64,000 nucleotides of DNA, from NCBI RefSeq assembly GCF_016862375.1, contig NZ_BOMV01000005.1, forward strand, positions 220,182 to 284,181, read 5' to 3'. Position numbers and translations under genes: made by a program. The notes beneath the pieces were generated by a model, which worked only from the letters and a program-made list of their open reading frames with translations, did not search any database and was not told the origin of the DNA. The DNA is from Paractinoplanes rishiriensis. GTDB lineage: Bacteria; Actinomycetota; Actinomycetes; Mycobacteriales; Micromonosporaceae. Positions 42,901 through 52,200 of this stretch are shown one piece after another. Numbering within the stretch: position 1 is the first letter of the stretch; every line of letters starts with the position of its first letter.

Positions 42901-43725
42901 TCACGTCAGCTGGGGTGGTGCCCGGAACACGTACTCGTTGCACCCCAGGCCGCCGGCGCAGGTCTTCAGGTGCTGCAGCTCGAACCCTCGGTCACGCAGA
43001 AAGTCGAACACGGTCTCGGGCTTGGCCACCTCGAACGGGTAGCCGCCGACCCAGTCGATCAGGTCATGCCGTACGGACATGCCTCGGGCCCGCGGCGGCT
43101 GGCCACCCCGGAACCACCGGATCATCCGCAGCAGCGGCTGCCAGCGCCACAGGTAGCCGGCGCTGAGGAGGACAATGGCTGTCCGCCCCACGCGCCCGGT
43201 CAGGTTGTAGCTCCGCTTGACCCGCCGCCACAACCGGCTCTGCAGCCCCTGGTCGTTGTACACCGACACGAACAGCAGCCCGCCCGGCTTCACCAAGCCG
43301 GCGACGAAAGCCAGCGCGCGCCACAGATCGCCGGTGTGATGCAGCACCCCCCAGGAATAGACGATGTCGTGTTGGCCCAGTCGCGCGACGTACTCCTCGT
43401 CCAGGATCGAACCGGGCTCGATCGGCCAAGTGGCGTCGGGCGCGAATCGGGCGCGCAGCTCGGCGGTGGCCGCCACCGACTCGGCATCGAAATCGAAGGA
43501 CCGCACCTCGGCGCCGAGGCGATGTGCCGCGAGCGAGAACAGCCCGCTCCCGCAGCCGACGTCGAGAAACGTACGGCCGGTGAGGTCCGGGCTGCGCAGC
43601 GCACGGGCGAGTGAATCTATCGCTGTCTTGATCTTCGTCTCGTCGACGGTGCCGATGAAGTCCTGCCAGTTCGCGCCAAAGGCGAACCGTTGTCCGGCGC
43701 GGATCTCGGTACGACTGTCGACCAT
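42901..43725 (-). CDS. Class I SAM-dependent methyltransferase
   Basis: A 274-residue methyltransferase: RFAFGANWQDFIGTVDETKI precedes motif I FLDVGCGSGLFSLAA, then SWGVLHHTGDLWRAL and LVKPGGLLFVSVYNDQG. This family (often near glycan clusters) has an invariant N-terminal FGxNW segment, so the ATG at 43725 is well supported, even though it lies 109 bp inside the upstream polymerase gene. Substrate not known. Confidence 0.87.
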   Translation of the reverse strand: MVDSRTEIRAGQRFAFGANWQDFIGTVDETKIKTAIDSLARALRSPDLTGRTFLDVGCGSGLFSLAAHRLGAEVRSFDFDAESVAATAELRARFAPDATWPIEPGSILDEEYVARLGQHDIVYSWGVLHHTGDLWRALAFVAGLVKPGGLLFVSVYNDQGLQSRLWRRVKRSYNLTGRVGRTAIVLLSAGYLWRWQPLLRMIRWFRGGQPPRARGMSVRHDLIDWVGGYPFEVAKPETVFDFLRDRGFELQHLKTCAGGLGCNEYVFRAPPQLT

Positions 43726-45002
43726 GACGGCATCCCTTCTGCCTTACGGTTGCGGCACCCGGCGAGGAGGCACCCGAGGGCGAGCCAGAACGGCACGCTG
43801 ACAAAGATGTTCGACAGGAAGTTGCCGAACAGCAGACCGGTCGCATAGACCACCACGATGGCGCGCAGAACCATCCCCGCCTCGTCCCCGCCGCCACGCA
43901 TCGCCCGTACCAGGAGCACCGCGAAGAGCGCACTGGCCGGCATTCCCGCCTCGCAGACGAGCCGCGCGTACTCATTGTGGGTGTTGATGAAGATGCCCAT
44001 CTCCGGCGCGGCGGCGGCGTACGGCGGAAACATGCCATACCCGATGCCGCGCAGCGGGTGCTCGACCGCGACCTGCAGGGCCAGCCGCAGCACCTCCGCG
44101 CGGATCGTGCTGTTGGCATCCAGTTCGGTGGTGGACCGGCCGCCGAGCAGCAACTCCATCAGGACGTCGCCGAACAGCACCGCCAGCAGGGCTCCCGCCG
44201 CGATCACGAGCGCCCGCTGGGGCCAGGAGCGCTTGCTGAGCATGAGATAACCGGCTCCGGCGGCGATGGCAACCAGTGCGCCCCGGGACTGGGTCTGCAC
44301 GAGCGCTACCGCGCCGGGCGCCGCAGCGATGAGCCATGCCGGTTGACGGGCATGCCAGGCGAGCCCGATGGCGGCGATGCAGGGCAGCGCGAGCAGCATC
44401 CCGAGGTAATTGGCATTCAGGCTGGCACCGACCAGACGGCCCGCGGCGAGCGCCCCACCGGCCAGGATGATGCCGGCCACGACCGCGCCGGCGACCGCGA
44501 TCGTCTTGGCCATGACCGCCGGATCCGGCGGCGCCGACAGGGCCGACGCGGCCACCGCCAGCCCGATCAGCACGCCGGCCAGATCGTGCCAGGGTGACAG
44601 CGGTGTCGATCCCGCGGTGACCGGGTAGAGCAGGCTGACGCTCAGCGCGGCGGCGAACAGGGCAAGCCAGCCAACGGCACGACGCAATTGCAGCGCACCG
44701 CCGACGAAACGCAGCAACAGACCGATACCCAGCGCCATCGTCGCGCCGCAGGCGATCACGAAGGCCTCTGCCGCCAACGGCGCGAGCAGCCAAGCCGGTG
44801 CCATCGCGGCGACGAGCCGGTGCGGGGGGACGAGGAGTCCGAGCCCACCGGCCGCCAGCAGCATCAGTTCGTCGAAGCCGACCCGGCTCTCGATGGCGAC
44901 ATAGAGGAGCGCGGGCGCCCCGGCGACGCCCAGCACGACCAGGAGGATCGACCGTCGCCCGATGGGGTTCGCGGCGAGGCGCGCGCGGTGGTCGAGGACC
45001 AT
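43617..45002 (-). CDS. Wzy/O-antigen-ligase-like polysaccharide polymerase
   Basis: A 461-residue integral membrane protein with about 11-12 helices and the Wzy_C-like large periplasmic loop containing HPLRGIGYGMFPP and INTHNEYARLVCEAG, where Arg and His residues are essential in related polymerases and ligases. ATG 45002 is used (AAGG 8 nt upstream); GTG 45008 is also possible. The last 36 residues run through the methyltransferase gene in another frame and are polar and low in complexity. Confidence 0.83.
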   Translation of the reverse strand: MVLDHRARLAANPIGRRSILLVVLGVAGAPALLYVAIESRVGFDELMLLAAGGLGLLVPPHRLVAAMAPAWLLAPLAAEAFVIACGATMALGIGLLLRFVGGALQLRRAVGWLALFAAALSVSLLYPVTAGSTPLSPWHDLAGVLIGLAVAASALSAPPDPAVMAKTIAVAGAVVAGIILAGGALAAGRLVGASLNANYLGMLLALPCIAAIGLAWHARQPAWLIAAAPGAVALVQTQSRGALVAIAAGAGYLMLSKRSWPQRALVIAAGALLAVLFGDVLMELLLGGRSTTELDANSTIRAEVLRLALQVAVEHPLRGIGYGMFPPYAAAAPEMGIFINTHNEYARLVCEAGMPASALFAVLLVRAMRGGGDEAGMVLRAIVVVYATGLLFGNFLSNIFVSVPFWLALGCLLAGCRNRKAEGMPSWSTVVPRSAPDNGSPLARTGRTSSAPSTRRRSRQR

Positions 45003-45090
45003 CGTCACCGCCTTCTCGTCGCCCGGCCTACCACGAAGGTAAAAATATCCCGTCTACGTCCGTTTAGTGCGTGATTAACGGAATGAGCCC

Positions 45091-45106
45091 ATGAAGCACG
45101 CTTCAT
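45091..45106. promoter_or_regulatory. 16-bp palindrome upstream of epimerase block
   Basis: ATGAAGC-AC-GCTTCAT has 7-bp perfect arms, 40 bp before the epimerase start and in the intergenic region between divergent blocks. It could be an operator; no regulator is nearby. Confidence 0.4.
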
Positions 45107-45145
45107 CGGTAACGTGCCGATCTGATCGATGACGTAGGGAGAGGC

Positions 45146-46147
45146 ATGCCGAGCGGTGCATATCTGGTCACGGGCGGAGCCGGATTCATCGGCTCGCACC
45201 TCGTCGACGCCCTCTTGGAGGCCGGCGCCCGCGTCGTCGCGCTGGATGACCTGTCGACCGGACGGCTGTCCAATCTGGACCGAGCACGCAGAAATCCGGA
45301 GTTCCGCTTCGTGCAGGGCTCGGTGCTCGACGAACTGGTCATCGATGACCTCGTCCACCAGTGCGACACCGTCGTGCACCTCGCCGCTGCAGTCGGGGTC
45401 AAGCGTGTCGTCGAACAGCCGCTGAAGTCGCTGACGACCAACATCCGGGGTTCGGAGATCGTCATGGCGGCGGCACACCGGTACCGGCGGAAGATCCTGC
45501 TGGCCAGCAGCTCGGAGATCTACGGCCGGAATTCCAGCGGCCCGCTCGACGAGGGCGCCGATCGGATCCTCGGCAGCCCTGCGGTGGTGCGCTGGGCATA
45601 CAGCACCGCCAAGGCGGTCGACGAGATCCTGGCGAACGCCTACCACCGGGAGCGCGGCCTTCCGACAATCGTGGTCCGCATGTTCAACACCGTCGGCCCG
45701 CGGCAAAGCCCGGCCTACGGCATGGTCATCCCCCGGCTCGTCCGCCAGGCCGTGGCCGACGAGCCCTTGACCGTCTTCGGCCACGGCCGGCAGACGCGGT
45801 GCTTCGCACACGTCCTGGATGTGGTGGACGCGCTGCTGGCCCTGCTCGACGACGTCCGCGCCGTGGGCGAGACCTTCAACATCGGCTCATCCGAGGAGAT
45901 CAGTATCGGCGCACTGGCCGAGTTGATCATCGAGCGGTCCGGCAGCCGGGCAGAGATCCGGCTCATTCCGTACGAGCAGGCGTACGGCGCCGGCTTCGAG
46001 GACATGGATCGCCGGGTCCCCGATACCCGGAAACTCCGCGAACTGACTGGCTGGGCTCCGCGATACACCCTGCACGACGTTCTGCGGCAGACAATCGAGG
46101 AAGCCCGGAGTGAGGCGCTCAGGTCTGGTGAACTGGTGGCGCCGTGA
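45146..46147 (+). CDS. NAD-dependent nucleotide-sugar epimerase/decarboxylase
   Basis: A 333-residue extended SDR enzyme: YLVTGGAGFIGSHLVDALLE, SSSEIYGRNSSG and YSTAK with the catalytic Tyr/Lys. The VRWAYSTAKAVDE and VRMFNTVGPRQS segments resemble UDP-glucuronate decarboxylase or dTDP-glucose dehydratase-like enzymes. A clear GGGAGAGG Shine-Dalgarno precedes the ATG. It opens a four-gene plus block; the next gene starts in a GTGA overlap. Confidence 0.87.
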   Translation: MPSGAYLVTGGAGFIGSHLVDALLEAGARVVALDDLSTGRLSNLDRARRNPEFRFVQGSVLDELVIDDLVHQCDTVVHLAAAVGVKRVVEQPLKSLTTNIRGSEIVMAAAHRYRRKILLASSSEIYGRNSSGPLDEGADRILGSPAVVRWAYSTAKAVDEILANAYHRERGLPTIVVRMFNTVGPRQSPAYGMVIPRLVRQAVADEPLTVFGHGRQTRCFAHVLDVVDALLALLDDVRAVGETFNIGSSEEISIGALAELIIERSGSRAEIRLIPYEQAYGAGFEDMDRRVPDTRKLRELTGWAPRYTLHDVLRQTIEEARSEALRSGELVAP

Positions 46148-47157
46148 GCCTGCCGGCCGGGTTGGTGCTCCCCGCGGGCACCTGCCTCGCGACCGTCCTC
46201 GTGCTGGTCATTACCGGACCGGTCCGACGCGTGGCGCTGCGCCTGGATCTTACCGACCGGCCGATGCCGCACAAGGCCCACCAGCGGCCGACGCCGTATC
46301 TCGGTGGCGTGCCCTTGGTTCTGGGATGCCTGCTGCCGGTCGCCCTCCTCGCCTGGCCGTGGAGCGCTCAGGTCGTCACGATCGTGGTCGCCGGCCTATT
46401 CGTCGCCGGGCTGGGCCTGACTGACGATGTCGTCAACCTGTCCAAGCGAACCCGGCTCGCCGCGGAGGCGCTGGCGGCCACCGCGGTCACGCTCACCACG
46501 CAGCCAGTGACGGTGTTCGGAGTTCCGTGGCTGGACACGATGATGACGGTTGCCTGGATCGTCGTGATGACCAACTCGTTCAACCTGCTCGACAACATGG
46601 ATGCGGCCGCGGCCGCGGTCGGCGCAGCCACGGCCGCCGTCATGGGCATCGCAGCGCTGGTCGCCGGCAAGGGTCCGGTCGCGCTGCTCCTGCTGTGTCT
46701 CGCCGGCGGCTGCGTCGGTTTTCTCGCGCACAACCGGCCGCCGGCACGCATCTTCATGGGCGACGCGGGGTCCTTGTTCATCGGGTTCATGCTCGCCACC
46801 GCCGCGCTGCTCTGCGTTCCCTCCGGCCGCGGCGACTCCTACGCGGTGCTTCTGCTCGTCTCGTTTGTCGCGATCGTGGACACCCTGCTCGTGGTGATCG
46901 ACCGCCGTCGCGGTGGCCGGCCGTGGCACATCGGCGGCACGGATCACGTGTCGCACCGCTTGCGCCGGCTGGGTCTCAGCTGCGGACGAGTCGCGGTGGT
47001 CCTGTTCTTGGGAACCACCGCTTCAACCGCGCTGGGCATGCTCGTGGCCGCCGGTGTGATCCCCGGGTGGCCGGCATTCGGGCTCGGATTGCTCGGCGTG
47101 GCGACAGCAGTCTCGCTGCTGTTGACGGTTCGGATCCGCGAGCCCAGCCCTTCATGA
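46144..47157 (+). CDS. WecA/MraY-type undecaprenyl-phosphate phosphoglycosyltransferase
   Basis: A 337-residue polytopic enzyme that starts repeat-unit synthesis by moving a sugar-1-phosphate to undecaprenyl phosphate. About 10 helices; catalytic motifs are LTDDVVNLSKRTRL, the NSFNLLDNMDA region, IFMGDAGSLFIGF and the C-terminal HIGGTDHVSHRL. It overlaps the epimerase by 4 bp and is 28 bp before the tyrosine kinase gene. Confidence 0.9.
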   Translation: MSLPAGLVLPAGTCLATVLVLVITGPVRRVALRLDLTDRPMPHKAHQRPTPYLGGVPLVLGCLLPVALLAWPWSAQVVTIVVAGLFVAGLGLTDDVVNLSKRTRLAAEALAATAVTLTTQPVTVFGVPWLDTMMTVAWIVVMTNSFNLLDNMDAAAAAVGAATAAVMGIAALVAGKGPVALLLLCLAGGCVGFLAHNRPPARIFMGDAGSLFIGFMLATAALLCVPSGRGDSYAVLLLVSFVAIVDTLLVVIDRRRGGRPWHIGGTDHVSHRLRRLGLSCGRVAVVLFLGTTASTALGMLVAAGVIPGWPAFGLGLLGVATAVSLLLTVRIREPSPS

Positions 47158-47185
47158 CCGCCACCGAAGCCAAGGAGAGGCCGCA

Positions 47186-48607
47186 GTGGAACTGCGCACC
47201 GTCGTCCGCCTGTTACGTGACGAATGGATTCTGATCCTGGTCGTCACCGTGCTCGCCGTCGCCGGCGGCGGCTTCCTGACCTGGCGACAGACACCCCAGT
47301 ACGCCGCTCAGACCACGTTGTTCGTGTCGACGTGGACCGACGCCAGCGACGCCACCAAGGCATACCAGGCCAGCCTGCTGTCACAGCAGAAGGTGAAGTC
47401 GTACACCCACCTGCTCCACGATCACCGCGTGCTGCAACGCGTCGTTGACCGCCTGCAGCTGCCGATGACCGCGGAACAGATGGCCGGGGCGGTGACCGCC
47501 GAGGCGGTACCGGACACGGTGCTGATCGTACTGACCGCATCCGACCCCTCACCCGACCTTGCCGCCCGGATCGCCGACACGGCCGCCGCCGAACTCATGC
47601 ACCTGATCCCGAGTTTGGAGAGTCTGCCGAACGGCCAGCGGTCCCCGGTTCGGCTGGCCGGTGTCAGCGCCGCCAAGGTTCCGACGGCGCCGGTGTCACC
47701 TCGGCCGACGCGAAATGCGGCCTTGGCGCTGGCGGTCGGGCTCCTTCTGGGAATCCTCCTGGCCACCGCACGCCGTTCTCTCGACAGCACCGTCAAGTCG
47801 CTGGAGGAAATCGCGGAGGCGTCCGGCGAACCCGCCCTGGGCGCCGTGCCGTATGACGCGAGCGCGAGCCGGAACCCGATCATCAGCGGCCAGCAGACCC
47901 ACGGCCCTCGTGCGGAGGCGTACCGCAAGATTCGCACCAGCCTCCAATTCGTGGACGTCGACCGGGCGCACAAGGTACTGCTCGTGACGAGCAGCGTGCC
48001 GGCCGAGGGAAAGTCGGTCACCGCGTGCAACCTTGCCCTCAGCCTGGCCGAGACGGGCCGGCGGGTGCTGCTGATCGACGCCGATCTGCGCCGTCCGCGC
48101 GCCGCCCGATACCTCGGTCTGCCCAGCGGGGCGGGGCTGACAAGCGTCCTGCTGGGCAAGTCGAGCTACTCGGCTGCCGTGCAGTCCTGGGGACTGACCC
48201 CATTCTGGGTACTCGCGAGCGGAGCCATTCCACCGAACCCGACCGAGATGCTCGGCTCCCAACACATGCACAAATTGCTGGAAGACCTGCGAGACGAGTA
48301 CGACGCGATCATCGTTGACGCGCCGCCGACACTGCCGGTCGCCGACGCGCTGGCCATCGCTCCCGCCTGCGACGGCGCGATTCTGGTGGTGCGCTACGGC
48401 CGGACCCAGCGTGAGCAACTGGCTCAGACGGCGGCGGCCCTACGCAAAGCAGAAATTGATGTCCTCGGGACCGTGCTGAACCGCGCGCCGCGGCGGGGGC
48501 GCGAATCGTATTACTACGATCCGTACACCGTCCAGCACGACGGCGATCCAGCGACCATCGACACGCTCGTCCGGCCGGGAACACCGCAGCCGGTGGAGAG
48601 CCGCTGA
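47186..48607 (+). CDS. Wzz/Wzc-type polysaccharide co-polymerase tyrosine autokinase
   Basis: A 473-residue BY-kinase. The N-terminal Wzz domain has helices at about 15-35 and 175-193, with an extracytoplasmic loop between. The C-terminal kinase shows Walker A SSVPAEGKSVTA (Lys276), Walker A' VLLIDADLRRP and Walker B IIVDAPP. A tyrosine cluster (ESYYYDPY) near the C-terminus is the probable autophosphorylation site. It controls chain length, and the tyrosine phosphatase just downstream would reset it. Confidence 0.92.
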   Translation: MELRTVVRLLRDEWILILVVTVLAVAGGGFLTWRQTPQYAAQTTLFVSTWTDASDATKAYQASLLSQQKVKSYTHLLHDHRVLQRVVDRLQLPMTAEQMAGAVTAEAVPDTVLIVLTASDPSPDLAARIADTAAAELMHLIPSLESLPNGQRSPVRLAGVSAAKVPTAPVSPRPTRNAALALAVGLLLGILLATARRSLDSTVKSLEEIAEASGEPALGAVPYDASASRNPIISGQQTHGPRAEAYRKIRTSLQFVDVDRAHKVLLVTSSVPAEGKSVTACNLALSLAETGRRVLLIDADLRRPRAARYLGLPSGAGLTSVLLGKSSYSAAVQSWGLTPFWVLASGAIPPNPTEMLGSQHMHKLLEDLRDEYDAIIVDAPPTLPVADALAIAPACDGAILVVRYGRTQREQLAQTAAALRKAEIDVLGTVLNRAPRRGRESYYYDPYTVQHDGDPATIDTLVRPGTPQPVESR

Positions 48608-48611
48608 GCGG

Positions 48612-49226
48612 ATGAACGACCATCGACCGTTTTCCATTTTGCACGTGTGCGTCGGCAACATCTGCCGCTCGGTGCTGGCTGAACGCCTCACCCGGCTGGA
48701 GGTTCAGAAGCGGCTCGGCCGGCAGGCCCACCTCGTGCAGGTCTCGAGTGCGGGCACTCGGGCCCGGCCCAACGCGCCGATGCACCCGCACACCGCTGCC
48801 GCGCTGAGGGCACTGGGTGCGACGACGGACCAGTCAGCCGCCCGGCGGCTGACCCCCGCTCTCATCACCGCCGCCGACGTGATCCTGACCGCGACGGTAA
48901 CCGAACGGGACGACGTGCTGAGCATGATGCCGGCCGCCTTGAACCGCACCTTCACGCTGCGGGAGTTCGCCCGGCTGTCGGTTCACCTTCCGCCGCCAGA
49001 ATCATCGCCGTTGTTCCAGCCGCGGGCCGTGGTGTCGACAGTGCTGGGCCTCCGTTGGCGCCTGGCGGCCGGCGCCTACGACGGCGACGACATCGCCGAC
49101 CCACGCCGCACCCGTGCTGCCTTGCAGGTGTGCGCGGGCGTGATCGCGGACGCCGTGCGCTGCAGCATGTCGGCGTTGTTCACCGCAGGCGACGCACTGC
49201 GGCTGGAGGATCAGCCGAGGGCATGA
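48612..49226 (+). CDS. Low-molecular-weight protein-tyrosine phosphatase (Wzb-like)
   Basis: A 204-residue phosphatase with HVCVGNICRS (Cys13-x5-Arg19 loop) and the general-acid Asp in DIADPRR near 165. It is 4 bp after the tyrosine autokinase gene, the usual Wzb/Wzc partnership. The C-terminal tail (about 180-204) is longer than in the shortest family members. It is the last gene of the polysaccharide locus before the shared terminator. Confidence 0.9.
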   Translation: MNDHRPFSILHVCVGNICRSVLAERLTRLEVQKRLGRQAHLVQVSSAGTRARPNAPMHPHTAAALRALGATTDQSAARRLTPALITAADVILTATVTERDDVLSMMPAALNRTFTLREFARLSVHLPPPESSPLFQPRAVVSTVLGLRWRLAAGAYDGDDIADPRRTRAALQVCAGVIADAVRCSMSALFTAGDALRLEDQPRA

Positions 49227-49241
49227 GGCAGTACGCAAGGC

Positions 49242-49271
49242 GGCGGGGGCGGCCAATTGGCCGCCCCCGCC
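49242..49271. terminator. Bidirectional terminator palindrome, identical core to 32783-32810
   Basis: The 28-bp core (49243-49270) is identical to the copy at 32783, with one further G/C pair. It lies between the convergent phosphatase and Calx-beta genes and can serve both. Confidence 0.75.
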
Positions 49272-49291
49272 TTCGTTCGGTCAGGTGGTGC

Positions 49292-52200
49292 TTACTTGAT
49301 GACTACGCGCTTGGTGGCGCTGTAGCCGGGGAGCAGGCCGTCCGGCGTGTGGCCGGCGACGAACGCCCGCAGGGACTGCGTCGAGCGGCTGGGCGAGTTG
49401 ACGGTGGCCTTCCACAGGTTGTTGCTACCCGTGGTACCGCGCCACGCGTTGACCCACTTGCCGCCGACCCAGCGCTGCACGATGACCGTCTGGCCGGCCG
49501 CGCGCGGGTTGCCCTGCACGGCCAGGCTGAGCTTGCCCCGCGAGGGCGAGCTGGCCACGAACACCGGCACCTGCTGGACCAGGACCCGGACCTCTTCCGA
49601 GTTCAGGTCGTTGGCCTGGGTGGCGAACCGGTAACCGGTACCGATCCACCGCGAGAACGAGTACTGGCCCTTGTCGTCCGCCGTGGTCATGGTGATGTAC
49701 TTCAGGTCACCACCACCGATCGGCGCACCCCACAGCTCGACCGAGGCACCAGCGGCAACCTCACCGCTGATCGGGACGGCAACCGCGCCGCTCACCTTGG
49801 CCGGAGCGCTGATCGACGGAGCGCCGGGGTCGCCCGGGTCACCGGGGTCACCGGGGTCGCCCGGGTCACCCGGGCCCGGGTCGCCGCCGCTGCCGCCGTC
49901 GTTGGCGAGGATGACAACCTCGCCGGTGCCCTTGGCGACGGTCGCACCGTAGGGCGACGTCGGCGTACCGAGCTTGACGTAGAAGTTCTCGTTGCTCTCG
50001 CCGAGCTTGTCGTTGATGATCGGCACCTTGATGAAGGTGCTCATCGTCCCAGGCTCGATGGTCAGCGTGCCCTTGGTCTCGGCGTAGTCCGAGCCGGCCT
50101 TCGCGCTGCCGTTCACCGTGTAGTACGGGATCGTGATTTTCTGCTGCGTCTCGGTCGTGTCACCCACGTGCGTGAGATCGACGTGGACGTCGACGGAACC
50201 CTCGTCCTCCTTGATCGTCTCATCGCGGATCGAGGCAGCCGGCGGCACGTCGGACGGGTCGTCCGTGATCTTGTACGTGCCGACCGAGGTGGCGAACCCA
50301 GCGAGCGCCGGAGCGACCTCCTTGGCCGTGATCGTGAACGTCTCGGTCGCCTCGTCGATGGTGTCCGGCGTCAGGTAGATGTCGACCGGGAACAGCGCCG
50401 GGTTACCGATCAGCGCGACGTCACCGGTGGTGCCCCGGGTGACGGGCACGGTGGTGGAAGCCACCTTGGCCGGCACGTCGAAGTCCTTACCGGCAGTGGC
50501 GGCGTCGGGAGCGGCACCCTCGACCGTGAAGGCGAGCGTGTACGCGGCCTGCGCCACACCTTCGATGGTGGCGTTCACCCGAAGGAGGCTGCCCTCGTTG
50601 GCGGTCAGGTTGTTGAACTTGACCGTCGGCTTGGCGTCATCGTTCGTGATGGTCACCGCGGCCCGGTGCAGCGTTCCGGCCGCGGCCGTGGCCTCGACGT
50701 CGGTGCTGGCGGTCGTCGGCTCGACGATGATGGTCTCGTCCGCCTCGTACACCGTGTCCGAGTTGACCGGAATCTCGATGTATCCGGTCGTCTGGCCGGC
50801 TTTGATCGTCATCGTGGTGGCGGTGGGCAGGTCGTAGTCGTTCGCGCCGGCCGTCGCGCCCTTGTTCTCGCCGAGGTCCGTCGCGGTGCCGTCGGTGATG
50901 CCCGGGTTGAACACGGTGTCCGTGCTGGACGGCGCGGACAGAGTGACCGGAACCTTCGCCGTGACGACCCCAGTCGCACCCTCGTCGACCGAAGCGTTGC
51001 CCACCGACCAGGTCGGCTTCGCGTCATCAGTACCTTCGACGATGTAGATCGACGTGTTAGCCGCGACGACCGTGCCGGTGGAGCTGGTGACCACGACCTG
51101 GAAGCTCTCGCTGGTGCCTTCCTTGGTCGTGTCACCGACGATCGTCACCGGGATCTCCAGGGTGCCCGGCGTGGTGCCGGCCGGGACCAGGATGCTGCCC
51201 GCGGTGCCCTTGTAGTCGACGCCGTTCGTGGCGGTGACGTCCTTGAACGCATAGTCCAGCTTGACCGGGACCGGCCAGGGAGCGCCGCCACCACCGGCGA
51301 GCGTCACGCCGATCTTGCGGGCGACGTCGCCGCTGATGCCCTCGTTGAAGCCGACGCCGGCATGCGCGCCACCGAGGTTGTCGCCCTCTTTACCCGTGGT
51401 GCTCAGGGTGGCCCCAGGACCGTTGTCGTCATCGGTGATGATCCCGTAGGCCGTGACCGGCGTGCCGAGCGTGGCACCGCTAGGAGAACTGAGGGTTACC
51501 TTCATGTTCTCCGGGCCCTCGAAGTCCGAGTCCAACTTGATCAAGGAGGACGCGTAACCGGTGAGGGTGTACTGCGGAATGGTCACGCTGGCGGGCGCGG
51601 TGTAGTCGTCGGTGTCGGCCGCGAGGGAGTCCGAACGGTTGACACCGTCGCCGGCGGTCGCCGTGACGGTCACCGCCGATTCCGAAGCTGCTGACAGCTT
51701 GACCGGGAAGGCGAGGTATTCGCCTTCCGTCGCCTTGTCCGTCGGCTCCCCGATGCTGACCGTCGGCTCCGCGTCGTCATCGGTGATCCCGATCTCCGGC
51801 GTCTGATCCGCGATGGCCGCGCCGTTGCTTCCGACGTCGAAAGGCTGGGGACCGTACAACGCACTCGTGGCCGGCACCACGCTGAAATACTGCGTGGCCG
51901 GCTCATCGACGACATCGTCGTTGAGCGTGACGTCGACGTAGCCGGAGTACGCGTACGCCGGGATGGTGATCACCGTACCGGCCGGCAGGGCGTTGAAGTC
52001 CCGGAACTCGCCCTTATTGGAGTTCGCGACCAGATCGGGAGTGACCGCAGTCACGCCGCCGGGGACCGCCGACACCGGGATCGTCACCGGATGACCCACC
52101 GTGGTGCTCAGCGTAGCGGTGACCCGGACCGTCTTCTGCACACCCGCGGTAGCCGTCTCGGCAGCCGTGGCCGGCGCCTTCAGCGTGTAGGTGGGGTACG

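Noticed and set aside
49055..51694. An 879-codon plus-strand frame over the phosphatase and Calx-beta genes
   Set aside because: It crosses two unrelated real genes and the terminator palindrome; its sequence is Arg/Gly/Val shadow.
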